Positions 22,576-35,034 of a stretch of 64,000 nucleotides of DNA are shown piece after piece. A program made the position numbers and the translations under genes. The notes under the pieces were generated by a model. That model ran no database searches and was not told the DNA's origin. It saw nothing but the letters and a program-made list of their open reading frames with translations. Numbering within the stretch: position 1 is the stretch's first letter; each line of letters opens with the position of its first letter. Source of the stretch: Epiperipatus broadwayi (Eukaryota; Onychophora; Udeonychophora; Euonychophora; Peripatidae); contig JAQFVV010012476.1 in the NCBI GenBank assembly GCA_028023455.1, positions 5,161,094-5,225,093 on the forward strand, in the 5' to 3' direction.

Positions 22576-24753
22576 ATAGATTGGAATATTATTTCAATTA
22601 ACTCAATTTTTTTTAGATAATCTTCAAATTTTTTAAGGAAAGTGGATTTCCCTAACTATCCTTCTAATATTGATGGATAAATAGATTTTCTAGCTAGAGC
22701 CGAACTTGACTAGTACCGCAAATAATATCCACTTCTGTGGAGAGATAGCAACAAAATAAAGGTTGATTGCTTTTTTAGATAATAAATTATTATTTGAATT
22801 ATTTCTATAAGATTACAACCAAGGAGCATAAGGGGGGGGGGTATACATTTGTCACATGAATGGGAACTATTATCAATAAACTTTTTCTGTTTTTTTAACA
22901 ATATTTTTTAATGGCCATCAACTTTATTCCTTGCTTGCATTATGATACCCCCTCTCTCTTAAGAAGATTTGGTTCTTTTTTATAAATAGATATTTGTCAG
23001 TATACAAAAGCTATCAGTCACCTTAAGCACTGTATACTCTCCATTATATAATATCCCTGATTCCTCCTCGGTTGATTTTTCATCTATTGAACTGGTTTTT
23101 GTGAAGTAGAACTTTGGACTAATTTTTGATTTACCAAACATGGTCTTTTAGCAAATAAATAACTGCAGAGCTCCAAACATTAACAAGTTTTTTCCCCCTT
23201 ATCATAAAATTTGCAGAGAGTATTAAAATTAAAGTGAAACAGATTATCAGAAATTCCAAGTAAGTATACATGTATAAAATATATATACAAAACAGCTTAC
23301 AAAATACTCCAATTAAAGCAATTAAACAGATTCAGAATATCCATGCTTAGTATCTGATTCATGATTGAATCATTTTAGAACTAAATTTTTTAAACTGTTG
23401 AATAGCTTTGTGCGTCTAGTTTATTGGCAGCATGTCATTGCTTAAAAGTTTTAAGGCTTCGTAGATGTTCAAATATCACATGATCTTCCAGCAACAAATT
23501 GGCTTGATTATTTTATCAGCTGAAAACAAAGATTTATTAAGATGATTGAATTGGTATTATCTATTATATAAGTCATGGTTTTGAATATTCAAAGATATGT
23601 TCAAAAAAGATTTCAGAGCAGTTTGTAAGCAAAAAAAATACTTTTATTCAAGAACCAGTTATATTAGAACCATAAATTTTGGTAGGCCTATTGATTTATC
23701 AGTTTCATTTCGATATTGGTTTAATAAATTAGATTAACTTACTTTAAAATGTCAAAGTTATAAATAGAGAGACAAGTAAATTAATGAGAGAAAGTAATAT
23801 TTAATGGAAAACTTATTTGAAAGTGGAAATATCTTTCAGTCAATATTTATTAAAATGGAATTGAATATTACACTCTTTAATAAAGAGATACCCAAAAACT
23901 TGAAACAAGAAGATCACATCCAGTATAGTTTCCAAAATAATTTATTAAAGATTACATTCGTTGTCAGTAAAAGCATCAAAGATATGAATATTAACCACAC
24001 AAATCCCTGATTTCTCATTGAAGATTTTATGGCCCACAGAGTCTAATTTAAAACTGTTATTTCATCATTAAATAATGTTATCACTAGTTTTTTTTACAAT
24101 ATCCAGAAGTATGGCCAAAAAAAAGATGTGAAGCAGCTTGGAAGCAGTAAGGTATTGACCAATTTTTAGAGGAAGGGTTTAATACCTATATTATCAATTC
24201 ATTTTTTTATATTAATGATTTTAATGTCTATTATCTACTCTAAATTATAATATCAATAGTGAGTTATTTTGTTTTTATTAATGGTTTTATTCATATAAAT
24301 GTACTAAAGAGTAAAAAAAAAATTTTTTTCAGCTTTTACAAATAAAAGAATGTGACATTCATATTTAAAAATAATCTTAGTTATATTCTACATAAAAGCT
24401 TCATGAAGTGATTTAAGAATATCCATATTGGCATACCTACAACCTGAATTTGAATCTAAGCTGAGTGAACTTTAACATTTTTCATCAAACTTCAGATTTC
24501 TTTCAGGTAGCTAGCGTATACTCAAATTTAGATAACCAGTGTAATATTGTTCTTTAAATGAATGTTTAGCAATTTTTGGCTACAGGGTAAAACAGTGATA
24601 ACAATCTACTCAATCCCTCATTATTTTGCTATTAGCAGTCTGATGAGGACTGACTTATATTTTACTGTTTTTTTATGAAACTTTTTGGGAGATGTTTTCA
24701 CTTTTTCTTTTACATGTTCTGTTTAAACTTGTCTTAAATTCAGCTCTATCTTG
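22576..24753. other. AT-rich sequence, no gene supported
   Basis: An open frame of 68 codons (23804-24010, plus) starts with ATG but has no recognised domain, no promoter and AT-driven codon use. I do not call it a gene. A G-run (gggggggg) lies at about 22832. Confidence 0.35.
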
Positions 24754-24782
24754 TACTACTACTATTACTGTTACTGCTCCTT

Positions 24783-24859
<77 letters not shown>

Positions 24860-24887
24860 GGTACTGCTACTATACTACTACTACTAC

Positions 24888-24921
<34 letters not shown>

Positions 24922-24941
24922 GTTATTATTATTATTATTAC
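24754..24941. repeat. (CTA)n then (TTA)n trinucleotide tract
   Basis: About 100 bp of nearly pure ACT/CTA repeats is followed, after a short mixed interval, by about 60 bp of ATT/TTA repeats. The open frames across it (poly-Thr, poly-Tyr, poly-Val, poly-Asn) are artefacts of the repeat. Confidence 0.95.
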
Positions 24942-26284
24942 AACAAATATTATTTCTCACAAATCATTATTACTTTTTCTTTCCTTTTTTTAAATTTTTA
25001 CTACATTTAAACTATCCTTTATCTAAAACCTCTGGTACCAGGACTTTTTTTTTGATTTGTGAATATTTCATATTTCAAAACTTTTCTTTCCCCTTATTAT
25101 GAAATTATATTCTATTAAAAATAGAAATAAACATTAAATTTAATATCTATAGTTAGCATATATTGAAAAATGCCTTTTGTATATTATATAAATTTATTAT
25201 CTTAATAAGGAATATGTGTACGACAATACAAAATTTTTATATACATATAATTAAAACAACAAAACAAAATAATAATTTTGTAATTTTATTCAGTTAATAG
25301 AAGTTTCAAGTAAATGGAGTTTATATTAATGGTTCTCTAGTCATATTTTCATACATTTTTGTTTTTGCCAGAGAATGCCTTCAAAAAGTAAAAACATCCC
25401 AAAATAACAATTTTAATTGGTGATTCCTTCATATTATCATTGCCAATATTTTTCTCTAATAATTGCATAGATTCACAATTATTTCTAATGTTTACATCTT
25501 AAATATCTGTGACAATATTTAATGTAACATATAGGCACTCTCATAGAGATACGATTTGGATTTTTGAGACTTGCCAGAAGATGTAAGACTTCAAAACCTA
25601 AGACTTACAAAAATATCAGCCTGTCTTTATTGCACAAAAAAGATCTTGGACTGTGAGATAAAAAATAGAATTGTCTTTTATCTCTTAGTAAAATTTCAAA
25701 TGAATGTTATAACATGTGATCCAACTTCACGTACAATTTTAATTTATGGTTGCCTAGCAACACCGATATTGGATCCATTTTTGTAATTATTGCATAGATT
25801 TTCCCAATTATTTTGTATTGTTTATACATATGCACAAGGGACTCAAAAAAGGAAAGTGCCTTAAAAAAATAGATGAAATGAAGATTTGGATGGGAAGAAA
25901 TATTAAAGAATGGTAAATAAGAAGTATTCACATGAATGGAAATTAGAAGTTAAATAATATTAATCACTGCCAAGAGAAAATTAGCATCTAGATCTTTATT
26001 AAGATATATTTTATAAGAAATTTCAATGCTTAAGAACATCTAAAAGAAAATAATAGAAATAGGTTTGATGCTATAAAAGCTTTATCTTAAGTTACTTTTC
26101 CAAGATATGATGAATAAAACTAGATAGTATTGAAAATTATCTTCAGTTGTCACAAACTATGAAACAATACTTATTTATGTATTTAAAATAATTTTTGCAT
26201 ATTAAATTTAGATATTTTTATAGCATTTTTTTTAAATTATTTTTTATTTACTTGTTTACTTATGGAATCATCATCATCATCATT
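24942..26284. other. AT-rich sequence, no gene supported
   Basis: A frame at 25571-25786 (plus, 71 codons) has slightly more protein-like composition with several Cys, but no family was recognised and no splice context is clear. Confidence 0.3.
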
Positions 26285-26455
26285 TTCAAATATTATTGAC
26301 CCACTGTAGGCCCAAGGTCTTTCTAAGTTTAATCCATTTTGTCCAATCTCTAGTCTCTCTTCTCCACATCACCCCTAACACACTTCCTTATTTCATCAAT
26401 GCATCTCACATGTGGTCTTTCTCTTACAATCTTTTGAAATCCCATTTAAGATTTA
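26285..26455 (-). pseudogene. non-LTR retrotransposon C-terminal remnant
   Basis: On the minus strand: 'gtaagagaaagaccacatgt', 'gagatgcattgatgaaataa' and 'ggagaagagagactagagat' correspond to the KRKTTCEMH/EI and W..RL.D block of the 8.46- and 46-kb tails. Short fragment. Confidence 0.55.
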
Positions 26456-26479
26456 TGGAATGACTATATATATGTAGTC

Positions 26480-26830
26480 AGTTTGCCTGTGAAGATTCCA
26501 ACCAGAGATAGTTTACTGGTAGCTTCATACTTCAATTCTGCCTCTGTTGGCATGGATTTAATAGTCACTAATTATGTAAATGACGGTGTGTATAGATCAA
26601 TGGCTGTTAAGCATAACAGCCATGGGTTATCCTGAATGTGATTATAAAGCCAGTAATGTCTAGGAAAATCAGATCAACGTGCCCTAACTGTTGGATCTGA
26701 AAAAAGAAATGTGTTTTTGGAAACTCATAAAAAGTCCATTTTATAAATTGTAATTCTTCATTTGTAAATTCTTCTTAAACATCCAGAAAAGCGATTTTGA
26801 TTTAAATTGACTCTTGGGTAGTATACATTA
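26480..26830 (+). repeat. dispersed repeat shared with 2040-2410
   Basis: 'gggttatcctgaatgtgatt' followed by 'ctaggaaaatcagatcaacg' and 'ggaaactcataa' align in order with 2227-2330. Old and heavily substituted; class unknown. Confidence 0.35.
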
Positions 26831-28584
26831 ATATGTGAAACAAACTGTTTCTGCAAAAAACCAAAAACGTAATTTTGACGATTTTATGATTAAAGACATT
26901 AAATTATAAAATCACACTTTTTGTTTTTTTAAATTTCTGGCAATGGATATTGTCTATATGAAATAGTAAGGAAAAGATTTAAAATCCAAAATATTGTAAT
27001 AATATTTAAGATAAAGAATAATTGGGGTCCATTAAGGTTTATACTAAGATAGTAATATTAAATTTTGCCTGTTAAGAAGTGCAAAGACTATGACGATGAT
27101 CAACTGTATTGTTTATTCTAGAGCCTTTTTGCCTGGTCTCCCTCACCCACTTTAGCACGTGCAGTCATGCAATAGAATACACTTTATTATTAAGATTTCA
27201 AAACTTTTTATTATTTTAAATCATAATAAAAATGATAAACTCAGTGTAAAATGATTTTTAATAAAGTGACTGCGCAATAAAGGAAATTAATATTTTTTCT
27301 TCTGCGCGTATTTTTTCCGCTACCAATGTTCAATGGCGTGTAATTACAATGAGCGGTAGGTTTTCACGTGACCAACTCCCATAATCTATTAATAACGACG
27401 GGCGTAATTGGTCCGATCTCTACGAAGTATAAAGTTCAGTACACCTGTAATGCATTTAACTGAACGAGTACCTTTTTCATTCTTTCCAATACTGAATTCA
27501 AATTGTCGATTGTTGGCCTAAATATCAAGAAGGCTTCCCTATTGTGTGGCTACGGCAACTGGATCTGCCTAGACAACAGATGCAAAGGAAAAACCAATCA
27601 AAGACGGAAATGATTTACAACTGAAACTGTCTAAACTTAGTCCATGAGATTTAAAAATGGGAAAGAAGAAGGGGGAATTATAAAACAGGTGGTGTTTATT
27701 GAGTCTCGAAAAACCTCATTATTTTTACTCTATAAATAAATAACATAGTTTTCATTACTTTACGATGGACTTCTAATTTTGATATATTAAACTATAATTG
27801 TGTTTAAGTGGGTGGTGACCTAACCACTGATGATGATCAAGTGTTATACTTTGGTCATAGTAGTATTCTATTATTTACTAAATAATATTTTATTATTTAC
27901 TAAATATAGAATACGCGTATGTGTGATATGTAGAAATGAAACAAATTTAAGTTCTAAATATGTCATGTACGTGTAGGTATCTATATATAACATAGTCATT
28001 CTCGATTTTACTGCTAAAATGCATTAGGAAACGCAAAAATGTGCATAAATGCAATTATTATTATTAGATATCAAATCGATGACGACTCATGGCATTCGTA
28101 AAAATAGCATTTTTCAAACATGACTATGAATTGTTTGTCGTTTTCAGTACCCACATTTGTTATTGGGATGATGGGGTAACAGTTTTTCGCTGATCGTTCT
28201 TTTTGACATATTTTCGTATTACTCTTCCCGATCATTATATACTTTTTTAATGAATTGAATAATACCATAGCATGACAAAATAAGGAAGTCTCAAACTTCA
28301 ATCAAAGATTTAGATCTAATTTTATCAAATATCACTTATGCATTTTTTTTTCTGCCCATGCTCTACCACCACAGTTTAAAAGCACCAATATTGCTATCCT
28401 TCCGTGTCCAGATTTCTCAGAAAATTTTGTATTTTAGATCCTATGTTGGTGATGCATAATTCAAGTAATAGTGATTATAATGTAGTATATGCAAATGTAG
28501 CAAATATATATTATATGTGTGTGTGCTTGTGAAGTCAATAATAGTGTTTAAAATGGGAATTATCGCCTACAAAATAATAATAGT
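26831..28584. other. mostly unique sequence, no gene supported
   Basis: 27290-27700 is less AT-rich and lacks repeat hallmarks. It includes 'tcacgtgac' (E-box palindrome near 27367) and a TATA-like 'gtataaag' near 27427. An ATG-less open stretch near 27500-27595 was considered and not called. Confidence 0.3.
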
Positions 28585-28705
28585 CAAATGGTTCACTGCT
28601 CTGGAGTTCATAAAAAATTTGAGACGGGTAAATGGCAGAACTGGCCATGATTTATTAACCTTAAGGTTTAAACTCTGCCACTCTATATCAAATCATGCAG
28701 AGTAT
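28585..28705 (-). repeat. tRNA-like repeat family B
   Basis: 'aatggttcactgctctggag', 'ggcagaactggccatgat' and 'aaactctgccactctatatc' are the reverse complement of the family B unit. The plus-strand open frame here (28517-28714) is a shadow of the repeat. Confidence 0.55.
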
Positions 28706-30415
28706 TATAAGTAAACATGCATTCAAGTTAATTCATTATTCTTGCTAAATGCATAAGTATAAAGGGTATGATTTTTCATATTCTTACTTAACTCTAACTT
28801 AAAAAAAAAATTGGATAATCATTTGTCAACCAATATTAGATGGTAAAATGGGGTTACCTATAGACTGGCTATATGAAAAAAAAAAAAGTCTGGCCAGAAC
28901 TTGCAAAAATTTTCATCAGGCCAGTTCTGATTCTAATCATGAGGCATTTATTTAAATTATCTATTAAGATGCTTATAATCATTTGAAAACAAAGTATCTC
29001 TAAGGCACAAGCCTCTTTGCATACATTCTCTCACCAGGGTATTGTTATGTTCCACCCTGGAAGATAGAGATACATCTTACCAGGCCCAATGATCTGATAT
29101 TTAAACTTCTTTATTAACCTCAATCTTTTTCATTTAAGCAATAAACACAAATCAGTTTAGTCATCATATTTTTTCTATTTTTTAATGCTCATCATGGTCT
29201 AAGTTCAAACTCAGAATGCATATGTTTTTGTTTTTTTTTTGTAGGTGATAATTTTCCAATTTTTTAGACTGATGGCTTATGGCCAATCCTAGATATCCTA
29301 TTTAATATTGATCAGGGAACTGGCATTTAGCTATTGTTAGTTGGAGAATTAAAAAATTCCTAACCAATTTGGGTCAATCCACTAAACACTGATATGTAAA
29401 ATATAGAGAAAAACAAGGATGGAAGATGATGTCAAAGAGATATCAAACTCCTATTAGTGCTGAAATATATTTTATTTTTACTTTCACGAAGTTCTAATCC
29501 CATTCTGCATAATCTCCATCCAATTTTAATATCATATAATAAGCAATTAGCTGTCAAACAAATAATGTTAAATATTTTATCTATAAAAGTATTAAAAAAT
29601 ATGCTATCGAGTAAATCATTACCTTATACTTGAATCAAATTTTTTTAGAGAATTTTTCCAACTACTACATTTCTCAGCAAGTCTCATAAATGATTCTTTA
29701 ACAAAATTTATAAATTATGTGGATTAGATTAAGAAACTATTTATATATTATTGCCTATTGTTTCTTTATATCAAATTTAATCTTCTCCAACAACCTACTA
29801 AGATTTTAACTTCAATCTTTTTAATTAGTGACAAAAAGGCTATTTTAATATTGCTAAGATTTTTGTGACTTCAGAACGTACGGCAATTTTTCAAAAAACA
29901 CGATTCAATAATTTCATAAATATCGATGAAAACATTATTAAAGTGACTTAAGATACTTGCCAAAAAAATTAAAATTTGTATTGTGGCATCAAGTACAATT
30001 AAGTGAAATATGGATTCATTGCCGCATTATCATTAGTTAAACCCTCGTTTTTGTACAACTGTATTCTTATGTTGAGAAACATGTAAGAAAAAGAATAATT
30101 AACCAATAAAATACATCAATAATGTATAAACTCTATCAAATGTATCATGCTCAGTTCTGGTCAGATCTTTGAAATATTTTTTACTTGTTACATATAAATC
30201 TATATAGTGAAATAAATTCGTTTATAAAAGAAATACTTAAAAAAAGGTCCTTACAATATTCTTGAAATAAAATCTTATTTTAGAAGGAAATGATAAAATT
30301 AAAGAGTTATTAAACCAATTACAAAATTAATCCTAATTTTGCTTTTCCCCCCACCTTTACTTTTTTTTAATCTTTGTATTACTTTTATCTAAATTAGTTT
30401 TTTAGATCTATTTAT
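28706..30415. other. AT-rich sequence, no gene seen
   Basis: An inverted pair of 'ctggcc'-containing segments lies at about 28861-28935 around a poly-A run. No further structure recognised. Confidence 0.35.
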
Positions 30416-30439
30416 TTCGCTTCGGGCGGCAATCTCTTC

Positions 30440-30619
30440 TGTTTAATCTGCGTCATTACGACACCAATCAGGCGTTTAATTGGAAGTTATACATTCTTAT
30501 TTAACCATCTTAAACTTTAGTCTCAATTTTCCTAGAATCCGAAGACGGGGAGAGAAAAAAAAACAAAGAGGATTCTGGGTAGCGCGATCTAAAAGAAAGG
30601 AAGAGTGCGTTCATTAATC
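30440..30619 (+). promoter_or_regulatory. possible promoter of the candidate exon
   Basis: The segment is clearly richer in G+C than its surroundings, has a CCAAT-type motif (accaatcagg, 30462-30471) and lies directly upstream of the ATG at 30620. No TATA box at a convincing distance. Promoter identity is inference from position and composition only. Confidence 0.25.
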
Positions 30620-30751
30620 ATGTCTTCCGATAGACTTAATAAAAAACAGATTAAGCCTCCGAAGTCAATTTGTAGGAAATTTAACTCCTGGGTCTACACT
30701 TGGTGTGTCAAACAAAAATACTTATTTCAAGGCGGTGTAAAACTTCACCCG
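30620..30751 (+). CDS. candidate first coding exon, unknown protein
   Basis: ATG at 30620 opens 44 codons: 'MSSDRLNKKQIKPPKSICRK' and then 'FNSWVYTWCVKQKYLFQGGV', ending KLHP. It ends exactly at a good donor-like site (G|GTAAAT, 30751/30752). Composition is less AT-rich than nearly all other open frames in the window, and the upstream region looks promoter-like. The N-terminus is basic and there is no signal peptide or domain I recognise. An upstream in-frame GTG (30605) is less likely as start. No downstream exon was found in the window, so it may be a lone chance frame. Confidence 0.28.
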
Positions 30752-31024
30752 GTAAATATTTTTTGGCCTCTCCGCGGGTCTCTAACTTCAAATAAGACTT
30801 ACATTCATATCTTTTTTTAAAATCTTGAAAAATGAATCATTTTGGCAAATTAGTTAATAAATTTAAAGACGAAAGTAAGGAGGAAGGGTGAAGGATTTAT
30901 ACCGGAATTTTCAAAAGCAGTTTCTAATTACTGTCTTTATAGATTTTTTTAATTCAATTATTTTATTTTTTTTAGTTATGTTTTTTTTTTTTTTTAAATA
31001 TATATATCAGAATTATTATACTTT

Positions 31025-31131
31025 TTTTTTTCATATGTCATAGCATCTGCCGGGACGCGAACCCACACCCGTCTGCAACCAACTACTTGCTTGCATGGCG
31101 GCTGCGATACCTCTCGGCTAACAACGCAAGA
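31025..31131 (-). repeat. tRNA-derived SINE with 17-bp duplication
   Basis: An exact target-site duplication, 'cagaattattatacttt', lies at 31008-31024 and 31132-31148. The minus strand has the SINE start 'cttgcgttgttagccgagag', a diverged anticodon arm, a B-box-like GGTTCGCGTCCCGGC and 'agatgctatgacatatg' plus poly-A. Confidence 0.9.
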
Positions 31132-31148
31132 CAGAATTATTATACTTT

Positions 31149-31729
31149 AAATTATAAATTTGATAATAATACATTTGTTAATTAATTATCATTTATCTAC
31201 TAAATAATATTCTACGTTTTTCATTGTCTTTTTTATTCCGAGTTTTAAATAATTATACAATCATTATTCTAAATACTCTATCCCAAAATTGTATATATAG
31301 ATTTCCGCGGCTTCCTTTCTTATTTTTCTAGATTATCAAATATCTTTAATTTACTTATTCAACTTTCATTGCATAAAGCAATTTTTTTCCATCCCATTAC
31401 CAACCATCTCTATTGCGGTCGTCCTCGAGAACTTCTGTCAATTTTCTTTTACTACTTGAGTCTTCGAAAATAAACAGACAAACAAAAAAAAAAACGGAAA
31501 GTCTTAAACAATAACAATACTTTCAAAAACTGTTCACCGGTAATTTAGAAATAATTATAGCAGCAACCATAAATAATAGTAATAAAAGTGCTAGATATCT
31601 TTCTTCATGGAAATGAAAAATTCTTATGAAAACAGAATCCCATAACAAAATGTTTACCCTTTAATAATTATATATAGAGAGAATGTTTACTTGTACATGT
31701 ATCCTCTACCACATCTGTGATTTATTTTG
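31149..31729. other. AT-rich sequence, no gene seen
   Basis: No feature recognised. Confidence 0.4.
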
Positions 31730-32140
31730 TCACCGCAGCATCATTTTTTCAAACATTATTCATTCACATAGAATAAAGGTCTCTCCAAATTTTATCCAGT
31801 TTAATCAATTCATACCTTCTCTTCTCTGGACTACGCCAACAAATATCTTTATTTTATTTATCCATTTTCAAATAGATATCTTTCTAAATCTTTTATAATC
31901 TCTTGTGATCCAGTTTAAAACTTCAACTGACCATTTATTAAAATATCTTTTATCTTTTATGTCAAACCCAACTACATTTCAGCCTCTTAATTCTTTCGAT
32001 GAGATCCATATCTATTTATTCTTTCATCTACATATTTACATTTTTAATTCATCACTTTCACCATGCATTACCTTATGCTTATGATTTGAAATCTCTTTTT
32101 ATCTTTCTGTTAAGCATTCAAAACCCTGGTGTATATGCAA
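31730..32140 (-). pseudogene. non-LTR retrotransposon C-terminal remnant
   Basis: On the minus strand, 'ataaaatttggagagacctt', 'cagagaagagaaggtatga' and further upstream blocks follow the order of the LINE tails at 19.2 and 46.4 kb. It is strongly decayed. The plus-strand open frame (31683-31898) is a shadow. Confidence 0.45.
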
Positions 32141-32174
32141 GATCTCATATGTTGCTGGCCTGACTAGATTGGGA

Positions 32175-32650
32175 ATTAAATTTGTGAATACTGAATATAA
32201 AGTAATACTCTGATAAATCAGACTATTCAAAAAATAAAAGTCAAAGAGATTATCATATATAAATATAGGAAATTTCTACAAGTTATTATCATTGACAGAA
32301 AAAATAGCCTAATTGGTTAGAGGGTCAACTTAAATTCAGGCTTCATAAACGAAAAATTGGTCATGCTGATGATATCTCAAAAAGGGGGCTGAATTATTCA
32401 GCTCATAATGTTGTATTCTATACTAACTTGTGTATTATTAAAATCTGTGAATACTGAACATAAAATGATACCCTAATATATCAGATTAGTCAAAGATAAA
32501 AGTCACGAGATTATCATATATAAATATAAAAAAATTCTACAGGCTGTTTGACAGAAAAATATTCTATATGGTTAGAGTGTATTCGTGAATGTAAATATCA
32601 ATGCTTATACCCATTGGTCAGGCCAGTGATAACTCAAGAAAAAAGAGGAA
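32175..32650 (+). repeat. tandem pair of about 260-bp tRNA-like units
   Basis: Unit 1 (about 32175-32400) and unit 2 (about 32438-32650) share 'gtgaatactgaa', 'agattatcatatataaatat', 'ttctaca' and 'ggttagag'. Within each, 'cctaattggttagagggtca' resembles a tRNA D-arm/A-box, and 'attggtca..c..tgata' lies near the end. Probably another tRNA-related repeat family, present here as a diverged tandem dimer. Confidence 0.5.
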
Positions 32651-33067
32651 AATTATTTACTTCACAATAACTGCATTAGCAGATGTAAATAAAGATTGTA
32701 AATTAATATAAGAAATTTTGTCTAGTTACATTAAATATAATCTATGATAAATTATTTTTTAGAGGAAATGTAAATAGCTCACTCAACTCAATTACAGATT
32801 GTATTATTACCAATAGGTAAATGTATTTGGAAAATTATATATAAATAGGGTTTGAATTTTTCTAAAAATACTTAACCTTTCAAGTAGTGAATAAAAACAC
32901 TCTAACATATAACTACAACTTGTATATACTGTGTCCTTTAGCTTTTACTGGAAGCTAAATGCCAAGGCATGTCTTATGCTAAAAGGTCTGTTAAAAAATT
33001 TTTAGGTTAATTATATAGTAAACAGATTTTGTTAGTGCTATGATTCTGCATAGAAAAAGTTACTATA
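32651..33067. other. AT-rich sequence, no gene seen
   Basis: No feature recognised. Confidence 0.4.
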
Positions 33068-33082
33068 TCAGTATATTTAATA

Positions 33083-33455
33083 GCTGAAATACACAGGCTT
33101 ATATATACCTGTGTCTATATATGTAATAGACAGGGTATGAGCACAGACTTTCACATGACCCACCACTCTCCACACTATCTCATAACACTGATACACTTGA
33201 ACACATATACGTTGAAAAGATAAATAATTGAAAAGATAAATAATCACCAATATACGTATTTCATGCTAAACCAGCAATCATCAGTTGGTCCAGATTACCA
33301 TCTCTACACATATATGCTACAAGTGCTCAGATATATATTAAGATAGCAAATCCTCCTACTTTAATGGACAGGCTTCAATCTACTCCACACTCCAACTCTT
33401 CAACCGTCCATCCAATTGAAAATCTGATGATGGAACGCTCAAAGGACACCTATTT
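33083..33455 (-). repeat. family A hammerhead repeat
   Basis: On the minus strand the order is 'atcatcagattttcaattgg', 'attgaagcctgtccattaaa', 'tatatctgagcacttgtagc', the hammerhead core, 'gataaataatta', 'cagtgttatgagatagtgtg', 'gaaagtctgtgctcatac', and an end 'cctgtgtatttcag'. The same order occurs at 50415-50716 and 54063-54579. A short duplication of 'gaaaagataaataat' lies next to the ribozyme. Confidence 0.8.
33241..33298 (-). ncRNA. hammerhead ribozyme, intact core
   Basis: On the minus strand: stem I 5' TAATC-TGG-ACCAA, core CTGATGA, stem II with TGCT/AGCA closing GGTTT, GAAA, short stem III TA-CG-TA, cleavage-site UA, stem I 3' TTGGT-GATTA. ACCAA/TTGGT and TAATC/GATTA pair perfectly around a 3-nt bulge. 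The one weak point is a T-T mismatch at the base of stem II. H17 is A, allowed but slower than C in known hammerheads. Identical or nearly identical cores lie at 50516 and 54213. Confidence 0.8.
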
Positions 33456-35034
33456 GTAAATTTTATAGCTGTAAAATAATTTTGACATACAATATTTTTA
33501 GACTTAAATAATGCTTATCATGCCAAAGTATTTAAATTTTTAATAATTGATAATTAGTAATGTATGTATCTACTGAAATGCTTTTAAAAACAAATACTAA
33601 TTTTAGAATTAAAAAACTCTTCATACCCTATTTAGGTCTTCTAATAATTAAATTAAATTCATAACATTTTAGTTTCATCTTAATTTTAGCACAGAACATT
33701 AAAAATACGTATTTTAAATTTATTCATTTACAAGAAGTTATAATAAAGCTAATAACAGTACAAAATAGGATTTAAAATAGTAAATAAATGAATGCTTAAA
33801 TGAATGAATAAATGTAATATTTTATTTTAACATTGACTTATTTTAAAGTATTATTAATGTCTAATTTTAAAAGATAATGTAAAGTTATATTCTGAGCAAC
33901 TTTTGTAAGTTAAAATTAATAGTAAATGAATGTATTAAATATTATGGATAATATTTATTTTATTTAAACAATAAATCACCAATTCTGTTCCCACTGTAAA
34001 TATCCAACATGTATATAAATACTACACAGAGTGAAAAAAATTAAAATAACAAATAAATACTAATTCACCAAAGCATTTTTGGTACTGTATACCAGATTCA
34101 TGGTGACTAATTTAAACTGAATGATTAATATTCCACTGCAGGTTCAGTGGGATACTCATATTAGATTATTAATGACATCATTAGACTTATCAATAAATGG
34201 CTTATTGCAAATAGCACTAATCATTTGAGGAAAACATTCATGCCCACTAATTGTCTCATGATCAAAAAATACTGAATTAACCTGAGATTCCATTTTAGAT
34301 TTCCTATATTGTAAAATTCTATATTTTGCGTTAATATATACACACATAAATGATAAGGTAAATAAATAATGTTTCTATATTTACAAACACTAATAACAAT
34401 TATTGTATCTACAAGTAATAAGCACTTTCGAAGGTCTAAGCCTTTATTTTTAAAGAAGTAGCTGGAATCCAAAGATGTACATTATGTAAATTAGGGTGGA
34501 CTAGATTTTCATTGACCTAGATTTGCCACTTTCTAGAGATGGCATAAAATGTTTCTTTTTTATTCATGGCATGCATGTCAGAGATGATAAAATATGCCTC
34601 CTTGATCTTTCACAACTCGTGCTGCTCTCTGCATACAATGTGAGGGTTATCCACCATGCACTGGTGTTCTGTAGTAGCTGTATGCTGCACAAAAATAAAA
34701 GAGTGGGATGGATCAGCCAGAGCCTTGTTATATGCATATATATATATATATGTGTGTGTGTGAGTGTGCGTACATACATTAACACAAAATATAAAATTTT
34801 ACATATATATAAACTAACACATAGTTGAACATGAAATATTTCCTATATTGATAAACATGTTGCTGCAACCTTATTGATATGTTAGCTTTTGTTTCCCCAT
34901 AATAAATCGCATTACAACCAGTCTTCACCAACTTTTTGACTTGGAACATGAGCTCAAAAATGTGAATTAGGTTTAATTTTTTGATAATTTCCTAAAAAGA
35001 AAGATGAATTCATCTGACCAAGAGCAACACAAAC
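33456..35034. other. AT-rich sequence, no gene seen
   Basis: Open frames on either strand (34156-34472 minus, 34523-34828 plus) overlap each other and include a TA/TG microsatellite (34736-34761). None shows a recognisable domain. Confidence 0.35.

Noticed and set aside
23804-24010. 68-codon ATG frame as a gene
   Set aside because: No domain, no promoter or splice context, and length within what AT-rich DNA gives by chance.
24636-24655. Hammerhead-like 'cagtctgatgaggactgac'
   Set aside because: The core heptamer is part of a short palindrome with no GAAA or cleavage-site element downstream.
24673-25102. Open frames encoding poly-Thr, poly-Tyr, poly-Val and poly-Asn
   Set aside because: They are translations of the trinucleotide tract in different frames, open on both strands only because the repeat has no stop codons.
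27500-27595. Cysteine-containing open stretch (LCGYGNWICLDNRCK)
   Set aside because: It looks a little like a small secreted peptide, but has no ATG or signal peptide, only three cysteines, and no splice sites that rescue it.
28861-28935. Hammerhead motif on the minus strand (CTGATGA near 28911)
   Set aside because: No GAAA at usable spacing and no stem II. The surrounding CTGGCC palindrome explains the apparent pairing.
32360-32400. CTGATGA in the 32.3-kb tandem unit
   Set aside because: The second unit has GTGATAA at the same place, there is no GAAA, and no stem I can form.
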